Below are positions 9,459-18,075 of a stretch of 64,000 nucleotides of DNA, in pieces; position 1 is the first letter of the stretch, and every line of letters begins with the position of its first letter. The translations under genes were made by a program, and so were the position numbers. Origin of the DNA: Methylobacterium sp. J-078. Lineage in GTDB: Bacteria; Pseudomonadota; Alphaproteobacteria; Rhizobiales; Beijerinckiaceae. The stretch is from NCBI RefSeq assembly GCF_022829285.1, contig NZ_JAKSYI010000060.1, positions 62,001 to 126,000 of the forward strand. Direction: 5' to 3'. Under the pieces are notes generated by a model that saw only the letters and a program-made list of their open reading frames with translations, was not told the DNA's origin and did no database searches.

Positions 9459-9728
9459 ATGCCTCTTCCTCGCTCCACCGTTCTCGTCCTCGGCGTCGTC
9501 CTCCTGCCCGCCGCGGCGATCGCCCAGCCGGCCTCGATGCGCGATCTGCTCAAGCTGAACTGCACGGGCGATTACCTGGAGCATTGCAGCATGCATGCGC
9601 CGGGCGGCCCCGAGGTGGAGGCCTGCTTCCGGCAGAACATCCGCAAGCTCTCGCGCCCCTGCGCCCAGGCAATCCACGCCTATCAGCGCGAGAAGAAGCG
9701 GAACCGGCAGGTCTCGGGCGGACACTAA
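9459..9728 (+). CDS. Small secreted cysteine-containing protein
   Basis: The 89-residue product starts with a clear signal peptide (MPLPRSTVLVLGVVLLPAAA, cleavage likely after AIAQ). The mature part has four cysteines spaced over about 35 residues, in NCTGDYLEHC, VEACFRQN and RPCAQA, which could form two disulfides in the periplasm. Similar small four-Cys exported proteins are common in Hyphomicrobiales and have no assigned function. It stands alone ahead of the pxp operon on the same strand. Confidence 0.7.
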   Translation: MPLPRSTVLVLGVVLLPAAAIAQPASMRDLLKLNCTGDYLEHCSMHAPGGPEVEACFRQNIRKLSRPCAQAIHAYQREKKRNRQVSGGH

Positions 9729-9825
9729 GCGCGCGCGCCGCACCGGGGACTCGTCAGGCCGCCCGTGCTGTGAAACGCTGCCGCCCGCGCCGGCTCGGGG
9801 TTTCGGCGCCGGGAGGCTCGAGGGC

Positions 9826-10572
9826 GTGGCCGTGCAGGGTCGGAGCGAGGCGGGCATCGAACCGGTGCGCATGCGCGATTCCGGGGAAACGGCCCTCGTG
9901 GTCGAGTTCGGCGACCGGGTCGATCCGGACCTGAACGCGCGCGTGCTGGCCCTCGACGCCGCCCTCGCGGAGGCGCGCGTTCCGGGCCTGCGCGAGACGG
10001 TGCCGACCTACCGCTCCCTGATGATCCACTACGATCCCTTGGTGCTCGACCGGGCCGATCTCTGTCGCCTCGTCGAGGCGGGCATCGCCGGGGCTCGACC
10101 CCGAGCGGGAAGCGGGCGCCGCTGGACCCTGCCCTGCTGCTACGACCCGGATCTTGCCGAGGACATCGGGGCGGTGGCCGACTGGGCCGGCCTGTCCCCC
10201 GCGGGGATCGCGGACCTGCACGCGCAAGCGGAGTACCGGGTCTACATGTACGGCTTCGCACCGGGCTTCGCCTATCTAGGCGGGCTGCCGGATGCGCTCG
10301 CCATCGGCAGGCGCGCCTCGCCGCGCCCGCCCCACCCGGCCAACGCGATCCTGATCGGTGGCGGACTGGCGGCAGTCGCCACCGTGCCGATGCCCACGGG
10401 CTGGTACGTCATCGGGCGAACGCCCGAGCGGCTCTTCGCGACGGTGCGGACCGAGAATTTCCTCATCGAGCCCGGCGACGTCCTGCGCTTCGCGGCCATC
10501 GATGCGGCGACCTTCGCCGAACTCGACGCGCGGGCCGCACGCGGCGACATCGTCGCCCGCCGGGAGGATTGA
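9826..10572 (+). CDS. pxpB: 5-oxoprolinase subunit PxpB
   Basis: PxpB (KipI family) forms the ATP-dependent 5-oxoprolinase with PxpA and PxpC and converts 5-oxoproline to glutamate. Conserved patterns include SGETALVVEFGD near the start, YMYGFAPGFAYLGGLP, a proline-rich SPRPPHPAN stretch, IGGGLAAVATVPMPTGWYVIGRTP and LIEPGDVLRF. The GTG at 9826 was chosen because GGGAGG at 9811-9816 is correctly spaced; GTG 9832 and ATG 9871 are alternatives. The stop overlaps the pxpC start by one base (TGATG). Confidence 0.92.
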   Translation: MAVQGRSEAGIEPVRMRDSGETALVVEFGDRVDPDLNARVLALDAALAEARVPGLRETVPTYRSLMIHYDPLVLDRADLCRLVEAGIAGARPRAGSGRRWTLPCCYDPDLAEDIGAVADWAGLSPAGIADLHAQAEYRVYMYGFAPGFAYLGGLPDALAIGRRASPRPPHPANAILIGGGLAAVATVPMPTGWYVIGRTPERLFATVRTENFLIEPGDVLRFAAIDAATFAELDARAARGDIVARRED

Positions 10573-11585
10573 TGGGCAACCGGACCCGCATCCGCATCCT
10601 GTCAGCCGGCGCCGGCAGCACCCTGCAGGACGGCGGCCGCCACGGCTACCTTCGCTACGGCATCACGCCGGCGGGCCCGATGGACCCCCTCGCGCAGGCC
10701 TGCGCGAACCGGGCGCTCGACAACCCACCGGGCGCCACCGCCATCGAGGTCTCGCTGAGCGGGATGTCCCTGACGGTCGAGGGCGAACCGGTCGACGTGG
10801 CGCTGGCGGGCGGCGCCCCCCGCATCGACCTCGACGGGCGGGCCCTGCCCTGCCCCGTCGGCCTGACCCTGCGCCCGGGCGAGCGCCTCGGCATCCGGGC
10901 CGGCGAGGCCGGCGCCTGGACGAGCCTCGCGGTGGCGGGCCATATCGACGTGGCGCCGGTCCTCGGCTCCACCGCCACCCACACCCGGTCCGGTCTCGGC
11001 GGCCTCGACGGGCGCGGGCTCCGGACCGGGGATGTCCTGTCTGTGCTGGAACCGCGCGCCGTCATCGGCGAGGCCGCGCAGCTCGACCTGCCCGTCCTCC
11101 ATCGGCCGCCGGACAAGATCCGGATCGTGCTCGGGCCCCAGGACGATCACTTCGCCGAGGCCGCCATCGCGGCCTTCCTGGCCGGCCCCTGGCGGGTGGG
11201 CGCGCGCGGCGACCGCATGGCCTGCTTCCTCGAAGGCCCGACCATCGAGGCCCGGACCCACGACATCGTCTCGGACGGGATCGCCATGGGGGCGATCCAG
11301 GTGCCGGGCTCGGGCCAGCCCATCGTGCTGATGGCCGACCGCCAGCCCACCGGCGGCTACCCCAAGATCGCGACCGTGATCGGCGCCGATCTCGGCCGGC
11401 TCGCCCAGGCCCGGCCCGGGACGGTCCTGCGCTTTGCAAAGGTCGATCTCGCCGAGGCCGTGGCCGCGCGCCGGGCGGAGGTCGCGGCCCTGGTCTCGGC
11501 CGTGACGCGCCGACCCGTCCTGCGCACGCGCTTCACCTCGGAATTCCTGCTCGCCACCAACCTCATCGACGGCGTCTTCGGGTAG
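10572..11585 (+). CDS. pxpC: 5-oxoprolinase subunit PxpC
   Basis: PxpC (KipA/AHS2 family) partners PxpB. The 337-residue protein has the diagnostic start (ILSAGAGSTLQDGGRHGYLRYG then AGPMDPLA), a central VLGSTATHTRSGLGGLDGR and the late GSGQPIVLMADRQPTGGYPKI motif. Start and length fit the family. It is the middle gene of pxpB-pxpC-pxpA, coupled to pxpB by a one-base overlap and 24 bases before pxpA. Confidence 0.95.
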   Translation: MGNRTRIRILSAGAGSTLQDGGRHGYLRYGITPAGPMDPLAQACANRALDNPPGATAIEVSLSGMSLTVEGEPVDVALAGGAPRIDLDGRALPCPVGLTLRPGERLGIRAGEAGAWTSLAVAGHIDVAPVLGSTATHTRSGLGGLDGRGLRTGDVLSVLEPRAVIGEAAQLDLPVLHRPPDKIRIVLGPQDDHFAEAAIAAFLAGPWRVGARGDRMACFLEGPTIEARTHDIVSDGIAMGAIQVPGSGQPIVLMADRQPTGGYPKIATVIGADLGRLAQARPGTVLRFAKVDLAEAVAARRAEVAALVSAVTRRPVLRTRFTSEFLLATNLIDGVFG

Positions 11586-11609
11586 GATCGCCGGAAGCAA
11601 GGAGACGCG

Positions 11610-12380
11610 ATGCCGACCATCGACCTGAACGCCGACCTCGGCGAAGGCTTCGGCGCCTATCGCTGCGGCGACGACGCGGCCATGCTCGCCATCGTCACCT
11701 CGGCCAACGTCGCCTGCGGCTTCCATGCGGGGGACCCCGAGATCATGGCCGAGACCTTCGCGCTGGCCCGGTCCCGCGGCGTCGCAGTCGGCGCGCATCC
11801 AGGCTACGCGGATCTGCCCGGGTTCGGGCGGCGGCCGATGCCGGTGACGGCGGCGGAGATCGAGCGGCAGGTCGCCTATCAGGTCGGTGCCGCGCAGGGC
11901 CTCGCCGCCCTGGCCGGGCACCGTCTCGGCTACGTCAAGGCGCACGGCGCGCTCGCCAACCGCGCGGCGGCGGAGCGCGATGCGGCCGATGCCGTCGCCC
12001 GCGCCGTCCGGGCCGTCGATCCCACGCTGGGGCTCCTCGCCATCGCCCGCACGCAGCAGGTCGCGGCGGGAGAGGCGGCGGGTCTCGCCGTCCACGCGGA
12101 GATTTTCGCCGATCGCGGCTACGACGAGGCGGGTCAGCTGATCCCGCGCGGGCAGGCGGGCGCGCTCGTCACGGATCCGGAGGCGGCCGCCGAACGGGTG
12201 CTGGCGATGGTGCGCGCTAGCGCCATCGTGACGGCGGCGGGCACGCATCTGCCGACGCGCATCGATTCGGTCTGCGTGCACGGCGACAGCGCGCACGCCA
12301 TCGCGATGGCCCGAGCGGTGCGGGCGCGCCTCGAAGGAGCCGGGATCGCCCTACGCGGATTCGCCCTCAGAACCCCGTGA
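11610..12380 (+). CDS. pxpA: 5-oxoprolinase subunit PxpA (LamB/YcsF family)
   Basis: PxpA is the subunit that acts on 5-oxoproline, with a LamB/YcsF deformed-barrel fold. The start DLNADLGEGFGAYRCGDD, followed by SANVACGFHAGDPEIM and AVGAHPGYADLPGFGRR, is diagnostic, and KAHGALANRAA and CVHGDSAHA complete the metal or substrate site pattern. The length of 256 is typical. AAGGAG precedes the ATG at a good distance. Its last 14 bases overlap the end of the convergent fliQ gene, so the operon is tightly fitted into the flagellar cluster. Confidence 0.95.
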   Translation: MPTIDLNADLGEGFGAYRCGDDAAMLAIVTSANVACGFHAGDPEIMAETFALARSRGVAVGAHPGYADLPGFGRRPMPVTAAEIERQVAYQVGAAQGLAALAGHRLGYVKAHGALANRAAAERDAADAVARAVRAVDPTLGLLAIARTQQVAAGEAAGLAVHAEIFADRGYDEAGQLIPRGQAGALVTDPEAAAERVLAMVRASAIVTAAGTHLPTRIDSVCVHGDSAHAIAMARAVRARLEGAGIALRGFALRTP

Positions 12381-12633
12381 CGATGCGCCCGTAGGTGGCC
12401 TCGGCGAAGGTGTAAATCTGCGCTCCGATGAAGGAGCTGGTGACGAGCAGCACCAGCAGGATGACCACAATCTTGGGCACGAAGGTGAGCGTCACCTCCT
12501 GGATCTGGGTCAGCGCCTGGAGCAGCGCCACCGCGATGCCGACCAGCATGGCGGCACCGATGGCGGGGCCGGCGGCGACGATCACGGTCCAGATCGCGGC
12601 GCGCACGAGTTCGAGGGCGTCGACCTCGTTCAT
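12367..12633 (-). CDS. fliQ: Flagellar biosynthesis protein FliQ
   Basis: FliQ is an 88-residue export-gate protein with two membrane helices (WTVIVAAGPAIGAAMLVGIAVALL and IVVILLVLLVTSSFIGAQI) and the family motif ALTQIQEVTLTFVPK between them. Upstream sequence in frame is low-complexity and was excluded; the ATG at 12631-12633 starts MNEVDALELVR, as in the family. It is separated from fliR and flhA by the plus-strand pxp operon, and it overlaps pxpA tail to tail. Confidence 0.95.
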   Translation of the reverse strand: MNEVDALELVRAAIWTVIVAAGPAIGAAMLVGIAVALLQALTQIQEVTLTFVPKIVVILLVLLVTSSFIGAQIYTFAEATYGRIVTGF

Positions 12634-12688
12634 CCGGGGCGGCCTTGTCCTGAGGGTCTGGGATCGCGGGTCTAACCCGGCCGGCCCG

Positions 12689-13108
12689 TCACTGCGACAG
12701 CGAAATGCCTTCGGTGAGCAGGACGTCCGCGCCGGTGGTGAGGCGGGCGAGCGCACCCTCGCTGGTGATCTTCACGGACTGGACCTGACCGGTGACGGTG
12801 CCGTCGGCGGAGGTGATGGTGCGCCCGATGATCTGGTCGGCCTGGGAGAGGAAGCTCGAGGAGAGCAGCGAATCGAGCTTGGTGTTCGTCTTCGTCGCCT
12901 GCTCCACCTGCGAGAAGGTCGCGAGCTCGCTGACGTAGGCGGTGGAATCCATCGGCTTCGTCGGATCCTGGTTCTTCAGCTGCGTCATCAGCAGGGTGAG
13001 GAAGGTGTCCGCGTTCAACTTGGCGGCCACGCCCGTCGCGGACTTGGTCGCGGCGGCGGTGCTGGCCGTCTGGGATGTGGCCGTGCTGGTGACGCTGGCG
13101 ACGCTCAT
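12689..13108 (-). CDS. flgD: Flagellar hook assembly protein FlgD (short form)
   Basis: FlgD is the hook-capping scaffold. The 139-residue product has the conserved core (LNADTFLTLLMTQLKNQDPTKPMDS then YVSELATFSQVEQ) and a small remainder with the SADQIIGRTI pattern. It lacks the Ig-like and tudor-like C-terminal domains of enterobacterial FlgD, as is normal for Rhizobiales proteins of about 140 residues. It lies between fliQ and flbT. Confidence 0.93.
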   Translation of the reverse strand: MSVASVTSTATSQTASTAAATKSATGVAAKLNADTFLTLLMTQLKNQDPTKPMDSTAYVSELATFSQVEQATKTNTKLDSLLSSSFLSQADQIIGRTITSADGTVTGQVQSVKITSEGALARLTTGADVLLTEGISLSQ

Positions 13109-13155
13109 CGCGGGCCTCCTTACGTGTGGCGGCCCTGGGGCCCGAAGAATGGCCC

Positions 13156-13605
13156 TCAGGCCGGACGTGTCTGGGTTTGCGGATCGGCCGCCGACGCGGC
13201 TTCGACCTGGGGTATCGCCGCCAAGAGGGCGGCCTCCGCCGGGTAGAGCCCGCGGATCAGCTTGAGGGCCTCGATGAGCCGGCCGCCCTCGACGAGCGGG
13301 CCGGCGGCGGTGACGCCATCGCGGATGCCCGGATCCACCACGGCCGCCAGGATGCCGGCCTGAAGGGTGCGGAACAGCGCGCGCGCCCGTTCGGCGTTGG
13401 CGGGCTCGATCAGGATCGTCTGGGCCGCGAAGTAGAGCTGGCGCAGGGGCGTCGTCGCCGCCTCCGCTTGCAGCACGTGGGTCTCGAGCAGGAAGCTTGC
13501 GTCGTTCAGAAGCTCCAGGGAGACCTTCCGGTCGACCCGCAGGACCGCGCCGTTCATGTAGACGCGCTCGCCGGCGCGCAGCGAGAGGCGCAGAGGTCGG
13601 CTCAC
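13156..13605 (-). CDS. flbT: Flagellin regulator FlbT
   Basis: FlbT binds the 5' leader of flagellin mRNA and controls its stability or translation in Caulobacter and Rhizobiales. The 149-residue product begins [27 protein letters not shown], which is typical, and continues with [17 protein letters not shown] and [12 protein letters not shown]. The GTG at 13603-13605 overlaps the flaF stop (GTGA), which sets the start. The flagellin gene in this window has a long structured leader that is a natural target. Confidence 0.95.
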   Translation of the reverse strand: MSRPLRLSLRAGERVYMNGAVLRVDRKVSLELLNDASFLLETHVLQAEAATTPLRQLYFAAQTILIEPANAERARALFRTLQAGILAAVVDPGIRDGVTAAGPLVEGGRLIEALKLIRGLYPAEAALLAAIPQVEAASAADPQTQTRPA

Positions 13606-13949
13606 CGCAGGCCGTCCCGGATGGAGGCGTTCACCGCGATCAGGGCGGAGAGGTCCCGCTGCGGCGTCGCGATCACGGCGTTGGCCTCGTGCATGCTCCA
13701 CAGGCCGATCGAGACGAGGTCCGCGCGCAGGTCCGGCGGCAGGCCGTTCTCCTCGCTCTGGAGGTCGTCGATCAGCACGCCCCAGAGGCTCTGCAGGAAG
13801 CCCGCCGCCGTGGCGCGGTCGGTCTGCTCGGCGTCGGGCCGGTCCGCGATCCGAAGGAGGTCGAGGGCCCGGTCGAAGGCCGCGCGCTCGCGCTCGCGCC
13901 CGATGGCGGGGGCCTCCTCCAGGATCTCGGCATAGGAAAACTGGTACAT
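13602..13949 (-). CDS. flaF: Flagellar biosynthesis regulator FlaF
   Basis: FlaF works with FlbT in coupling flagellin synthesis to secretion. The 115-residue product has the family pattern [21 protein letters not shown] at the start, then [41 protein letters not shown] and a closing [12 protein letters not shown]. The ATG at 13947-13949 fits the family start. It is followed by flbT with a 4-base overlap, the standard flaF-flbT order. Confidence 0.95.
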   Translation of the reverse strand: MYQFSYAEILEEAPAIGRERERAAFDRALDLLRIADRPDAEQTDRATAAGFLQSLWGVLIDDLQSEENGLPPDLRADLVSIGLWSMHEANAVIATPQRDLSALIAVNASIRDGLR

Positions 13950-14062
13950 GGGGTCCTGTCCCGTGTGTCCGGAGCCCGCCGCGCGCCGGGGCGCGGGTTC
14001 GGGCCGGAGATCCGAGGGGCCGGCGGAGGCGTCCGCCGGGTGGTGCACACGGCCGAGCCGCG

Positions 14063-15109
14063 TCAGATGTAGGCCACGAGGCTGAGCTGGCGCAGCTGCG
14101 CGGTGAGGGCGTAGGAGATCTGGACCTGGGTCGAGAGGCGGTCGACGCGGGTCTTGGCCTCGGCCGTGTCCACCCCCTCCATCTGGCCGACCTGATTCGC
14201 GAACAGGCTCTTCTGCGCGTCCATCCGGGTGTTGGCGGCGGTGATCGCCGCCTGCGAGCGGCCGAGATCCGCCTGCAGCGCGACCAGTCCGCCGCTCGCC
14301 TCGCTCAAGCCCTTCGCGACCCTGTCACCGAGGACGGCCTGGGCTGAGGCCGAGAGGTTCGACGCCCCGAGGTCGGAAGCCATCACGTAGGCCATGGCAA
14401 GCTTGCGGAAGGCCGGCGCGTTCGCGCTGGCGGACGTCTGCACCGTTTCGCTCAGGGAGATCTGACTGGTGAGCGGAGCGGCGCCCGCGCCGGACCAGTC
14501 GGCGGCCCAGGAGGCGTCGTCGAACAGGTTCTGGAAGGGGCCGTCGAGGAAGGCCGAGAGGGCATCCGCCGTGATCGCGCCGGCGCCGGCGCTCTCCTGC
14601 GTCACCCCGAAGGCGGTCAGGAAGGCGGCGTCGACGGCCGCCTTGGCCGGTGAGGCCGGGCTCGCCGTGTAGGCCGTCATCGGCGCGCGACCCGTATTGG
14701 TCCCGCCGAACACGAACTGGCCGTCGACCGAGGTGTTGAGGAGGCTGGTGAGCCCGGCGAGCTGACTGGCGGCCATCGCCTTCAGCGCACCGGCCCGCTT
14801 GTCCTCCGGCAAGCCCGTGAGGGTCTTGAGCGTGGTGTCGGCCGTCTCCTGCATCTGTTTCAGGGCGGCCTGGCTGGTGCTCAGGCGAAGGGCGGTGCCG
14901 GCGTTGCCGTCGCGCAGGGCCGAGAGCTCGGCCGATTTCTGGCGTAGGCCCACGGTGATCCCGGCGCGGCTGCCGAGCGCCAGCCCCACATCCGCGAAGC
15001 GCCCGGTGACGAGTTCCTCGTTGCCGCGCGCGATGTCCGCCTGCATGCGGGCGACCCCGGTGCGGGGCGCGCTCCAGAAGCTGAGGGTGGAGAGGGCGTT
15101 GGTCCGCAT
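14063..15109 (-). CDS. flgL: Hook-filament junction protein FlgL-type flagellin
   Basis: The protein has 348 residues. A flagellin-like N-terminal coiled coil ([28 protein letters not shown], followed by [22 protein letters not shown]) and a C-terminal coil ([22 protein letters not shown] through [19 protein letters not shown]) mark it as FlgL. It joins the hook adaptor FlgK to the filament. The ATG at 15107-15109 starts [12 protein letters not shown]. It is 5 bases from flgK on the same strand. Confidence 0.93.
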   Translation of the reverse strand: MRTNALSTLSFWSAPRTGVARMQADIARGNEELVTGRFADVGLALGSRAGITVGLRQKSAELSALRDGNAGTALRLSTSQAALKQMQETADTTLKTLTGLPEDKRAGALKAMAASQLAGLTSLLNTSVDGQFVFGGTNTGRAPMTAYTASPASPAKAAVDAAFLTAFGVTQESAGAGAITADALSAFLDGPFQNLFDDASWAADWSGAGAAPLTSQISLSETVQTSASANAPAFRKLAMAYVMASDLGASNLSASAQAVLGDRVAKGLSEASGGLVALQADLGRSQAAITAANTRMDAQKSLFANQVGQMEGVDTAEAKTRVDRLSTQVQISYALTAQLRQLSLVAYI

Positions 15110-15114
15110 GGCGT

Positions 15115-16587
15115 CTATCGCACCGCATCCATCAGGGTTTTGAGGAGGTCGTTGATCACCGTCAGCAGCTTGGCCGAGGCGGTGTAGGACCGTTCGAGCT
15201 GGAGCGTCATGGCCGTCTCGTCGTCGGCGTTGACGCCCGTCGCGTTCGAGTAGGCGTCCGAGGCCCGCGCGAGGAGGGTCGACTGGTAGTCGGAGTTCGT
15301 GGTCGCGGCCTGACGCTTGGCCGAGAGCCATCCGGTCGAGGCCGTCGCGAAGTCCTGCAGGGAGCTGCGGGTCCCGAGATCCGACGATGCATCGAACGGG
15401 CGGTCCGCCCCCAGGGCGGCGGCCAGGGCGCGCAGGCGGTCGGGGTAGGCCGCGTTCGTTGCCGGGTTGGGGTTGGACCGGTAGGCGGTCCCGGCGATGC
15501 CGCCGTCGCGCAGGAGGCTGACGTTCCCACCCTGTTGCGGATCGACGGCCGCGTTCACCCGAATCCGGGCGGCGAGCCCGAGCTGGTTGGCCGTGGTGCC
15601 GTTGGGGACGGGGCCGCCCGGGCCGGCCGTGAACAGGCCCGCCGCCCGCACCGGATTTCCCAGGGCATCGGTCCCGGTCTCCGCGAAGGCGTCGATCAGA
15701 CCGTTGGCGATGCCGTCGAGCTGGGCCTCGTAGCGGGTCGCGACGCCGTCGCGCAGTTCGGCGAGGCCGGCGATGCGCCCCGAGTGCACCGGCATCGGCG
15801 AATTCGCGCCGGTCACCGGCACCCCGTCCACCGTGACGGCAGCGCCGATGGTCCCGGCCGAGAAGGTGGTGGTGGGCGTGAAGGACACGCGGCGCGGGCT
15901 GCGTTCGAACAGCGGCACGCCGCTGTCGGTGTAGATGGCGACGTCGTTGCCCGCGCGGGTCACCGTGGAGATCCCGATCTCCTGCGACAGGCCGGCGAGG
16001 ATGCGGTCGCGGTCGTCCAGGGCGTCGGTGACGTCGGCGCCGGATCCCGTGCCGTTGGTGACGAGGCGGTTGGCGGCGTCGAACTGGGTCAGGAGATCGT
16101 TGATCCGCGCCACCGAGTCGGCGAGGCCCGCATCGGCCTGAGCCCGGACGGACTGGACCGCCGTGGCGCCGGCGGCGAGGCTGGCGGCCAGATCGCGGGC
16201 CCGGTCCACGGCGGTGCGGGCGAGCGCCGCGTCGTCGGGCTTGTTGGCCGCCATCAGCAGGGCGGCGTTGAGGGCCCCCAGGCGGGCGGCCGGCGCGGTC
16301 CCGTCATCGGTGTCGCCGATGGTGCCCTTCAGGGTGGTCAGACCGTCGAGCACCGCCTCGCTGGCCGCCACCGAGGACGTCGCGGACAGCTTGCGGTCGA
16401 ACAGGGCGCTGTCGGTGGCGCGCTGGATCGAGACGGCGCTGCCGCCGCTGGTCGCCACGAGGTTGGCGATCTTGCGGGTGTAGAACGGGTCGCTGGCCCC
16501 GGCGGTGTTGCGGGCCGCGAGCGCGACCTGCGCGGAGGTCGCGATGAGGGACGATCGGGCGGAGTTGAGGGCGAGGGAGAGGCCCAT
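15115..16587 (-). CDS. flgK: Flagellar hook-associated protein FlgK
   Basis: FlgK is the first junction protein on the hook tip. The 490-residue product starts MGLSLALNSARSSLIATSAQVALAARNTAG, the rod/hook-type N-terminus with FlgK features, and ends with MTLQLERSYTASAKLLTVINDLLKTLMDAVR. The middle holds a FlgK-like coil (VQSVRAQADAGLADSVARINDLLTQFDAAN) and DRDRILAGLSQEIGI. It lies between flgE and flgL in the order expected for Rhizobiales. Confidence 0.94.
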   Translation of the reverse strand: MGLSLALNSARSSLIATSAQVALAARNTAGASDPFYTRKIANLVATSGGSAVSIQRATDSALFDRKLSATSSVAASEAVLDGLTTLKGTIGDTDDGTAPAARLGALNAALLMAANKPDDAALARTAVDRARDLAASLAAGATAVQSVRAQADAGLADSVARINDLLTQFDAANRLVTNGTGSGADVTDALDDRDRILAGLSQEIGISTVTRAGNDVAIYTDSGVPLFERSPRRVSFTPTTTFSAGTIGAAVTVDGVPVTGANSPMPVHSGRIAGLAELRDGVATRYEAQLDGIANGLIDAFAETGTDALGNPVRAAGLFTAGPGGPVPNGTTANQLGLAARIRVNAAVDPQQGGNVSLLRDGGIAGTAYRSNPNPATNAAYPDRLRALAAALGADRPFDASSDLGTRSSLQDFATASTGWLSAKRQAATTNSDYQSTLLARASDAYSNATGVNADDETAMTLQLERSYTASAKLLTVINDLLKTLMDAVR

Positions 16588-16687
16588 CGGGTGTGTCCTG
16601 GGGAGCGAGCGTGCGAGCGGCGCGGCCCACCGCCCCTTGGGGCGACGGGCGAGGGTGCGGGCGCCGCGCCTGCGCGCGGCCGCCCGG

Positions 16688-17935
16688 TCAGCGCTTGAGG
16701 TTCATCAGGGTCTCGAGGAGCTCGTTGCCGGTCATGAACACCTTCGAGTTCGCGGTGTAGACGGTCTGCGACTCGATCATCGTGGTCAGCTCGGAGCTGA
16801 CATCCACGTTGGAGGCTTCCAGGGCACCGGCCTTCAGCGAGCCCAGGCTGCCCGTGCTGGCGAACCCGATCTGGATATCGCCGGACTCGTTGTTGGTGCG
16901 GAAGACGTTGCCGGCCCGCGGCTCCAGGTTGTCTGGGCTCTTCACGTCGGCGAGCGGCACCTTGAAGGCGGCCAGGCGCGTCCCGTCCGCGTAGGTGGCG
17001 TAGACGGTCCCGTCCCCGCTGAACTCGGTCCCGGTCACGGCCGAGGGAGCCTTGCCGTTGGCGGTTCCCTTCAGGTCGTAGCTTCCGGCGAACTGCGTCG
17101 CGCCGCTGAGATCGAGGGCGAAGGTCTCGCCGCCCGGAATGGTGAAGCTCGTCTTGGCCGCGGTGGCGGCGGCTCCGCTGAGCTTGCCGTCGGTGCCGAA
17201 CGCGAGGGTCACGGCCGGGCTGGTGAGCTGAGTGCCGTCGGGCGCGTAGATGCTGGCGCTCCAGGTGTTCGGAGCCACCACCGGCGCGGTGGCGGAAGCC
17301 GGCACCTTGGCGAGGTAGACGTCGAGGGTGACGCTCTTGCCGAGCTTGTCGAAGGTGACGATGGAGGATTTCTTCGAGTAGTTCGTCGGCGAGAGCGCGC
17401 CGGTAAGGTCCGCCGTATCCGCCGACAGGTTGCCCGAGATCGACCCGGCGGTGGAGGGCGTGGCGCGCATGCTGAGGCCGGAGGTGTTCACCGGCACCAT
17501 GCCCTGGATGCCGTTGAGCGTCGGATTCGCCTCGCCTTCGAGGATGTTGAAGCCCATCAGGGTGAAGCCACCGGAGTTGACGAGGTTGCCCGTGGGACCG
17601 TCCACCACGAAGTTGCCGGCGCGGGTCAGGAGCGGCGCCTTGTTCTCGTCTTGCACCACGAAGAAGCCGTGGCCCTGGATGGCGAGGTCGGTCTTCGAGG
17701 TCGTCGAGCTGATCGAGCCGCCCTCGTTGATGGCGCGCCGGATCGTGGTCTCCACGGCACCGGAATTGTAGCTCGTGCCGGAGTTGTTCTCGATGAGCAG
17801 CGAGGAGAACTCGGCCGAGGTGCGCTTGTAGCCGGTGGTGCTCGAATTCTGCACGTTCTCCGCCACGGTGGAGATGCGGTTGGACTGCGCGTTCATGCCG
17901 GAGACGCCGGTGCGCAGGACACTGATGAGACTCAT
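16688..17935 (-). CDS. flgE: Flagellar hook protein FlgE
   Basis: FlgE builds the hook. The 415-residue product has the N-terminal signature (LRTGVSGMNAQSNRISTVAENVQNSSTTGYKRTSAEF), the FlgE-type GHGFFVVQ strand, the central DNLEPRAGNVFRTNNESGD and the C-terminal VDVSSELTTMIESQTVYTANSKVFMTGNELLETLMNLKR. The start at 17935 fits the family. It leads the flgE-flgK-flgL-flaF-flbT-flgD-fliQ run, and 140 bases separate it from fliI. Confidence 0.96.
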   Translation of the reverse strand: MSLISVLRTGVSGMNAQSNRISTVAENVQNSSTTGYKRTSAEFSSLLIENNSGTSYNSGAVETTIRRAINEGGSISSTTSKTDLAIQGHGFFVVQDENKAPLLTRAGNFVVDGPTGNLVNSGGFTLMGFNILEGEANPTLNGIQGMVPVNTSGLSMRATPSTAGSISGNLSADTADLTGALSPTNYSKKSSIVTFDKLGKSVTLDVYLAKVPASATAPVVAPNTWSASIYAPDGTQLTSPAVTLAFGTDGKLSGAAATAAKTSFTIPGGETFALDLSGATQFAGSYDLKGTANGKAPSAVTGTEFSGDGTVYATYADGTRLAAFKVPLADVKSPDNLEPRAGNVFRTNNESGDIQIGFASTGSLGSLKAGALEASNVDVSSELTTMIESQTVYTANSKVFMTGNELLETLMNLKR

Positions 17936-18075
17936 GACGTCACCTTCGAGGAATGGCGCGCGGCGCGGCGCGGGAGCTTGGCGGGCACTAAAGAAAGACA
18001 GGCTTGCGCGGGGCTTGGGCCGGCGCGCCGGAGGGGCCGGAACCCGGGTTCGGGAGGCGTTCGCATGGGTGCGCC

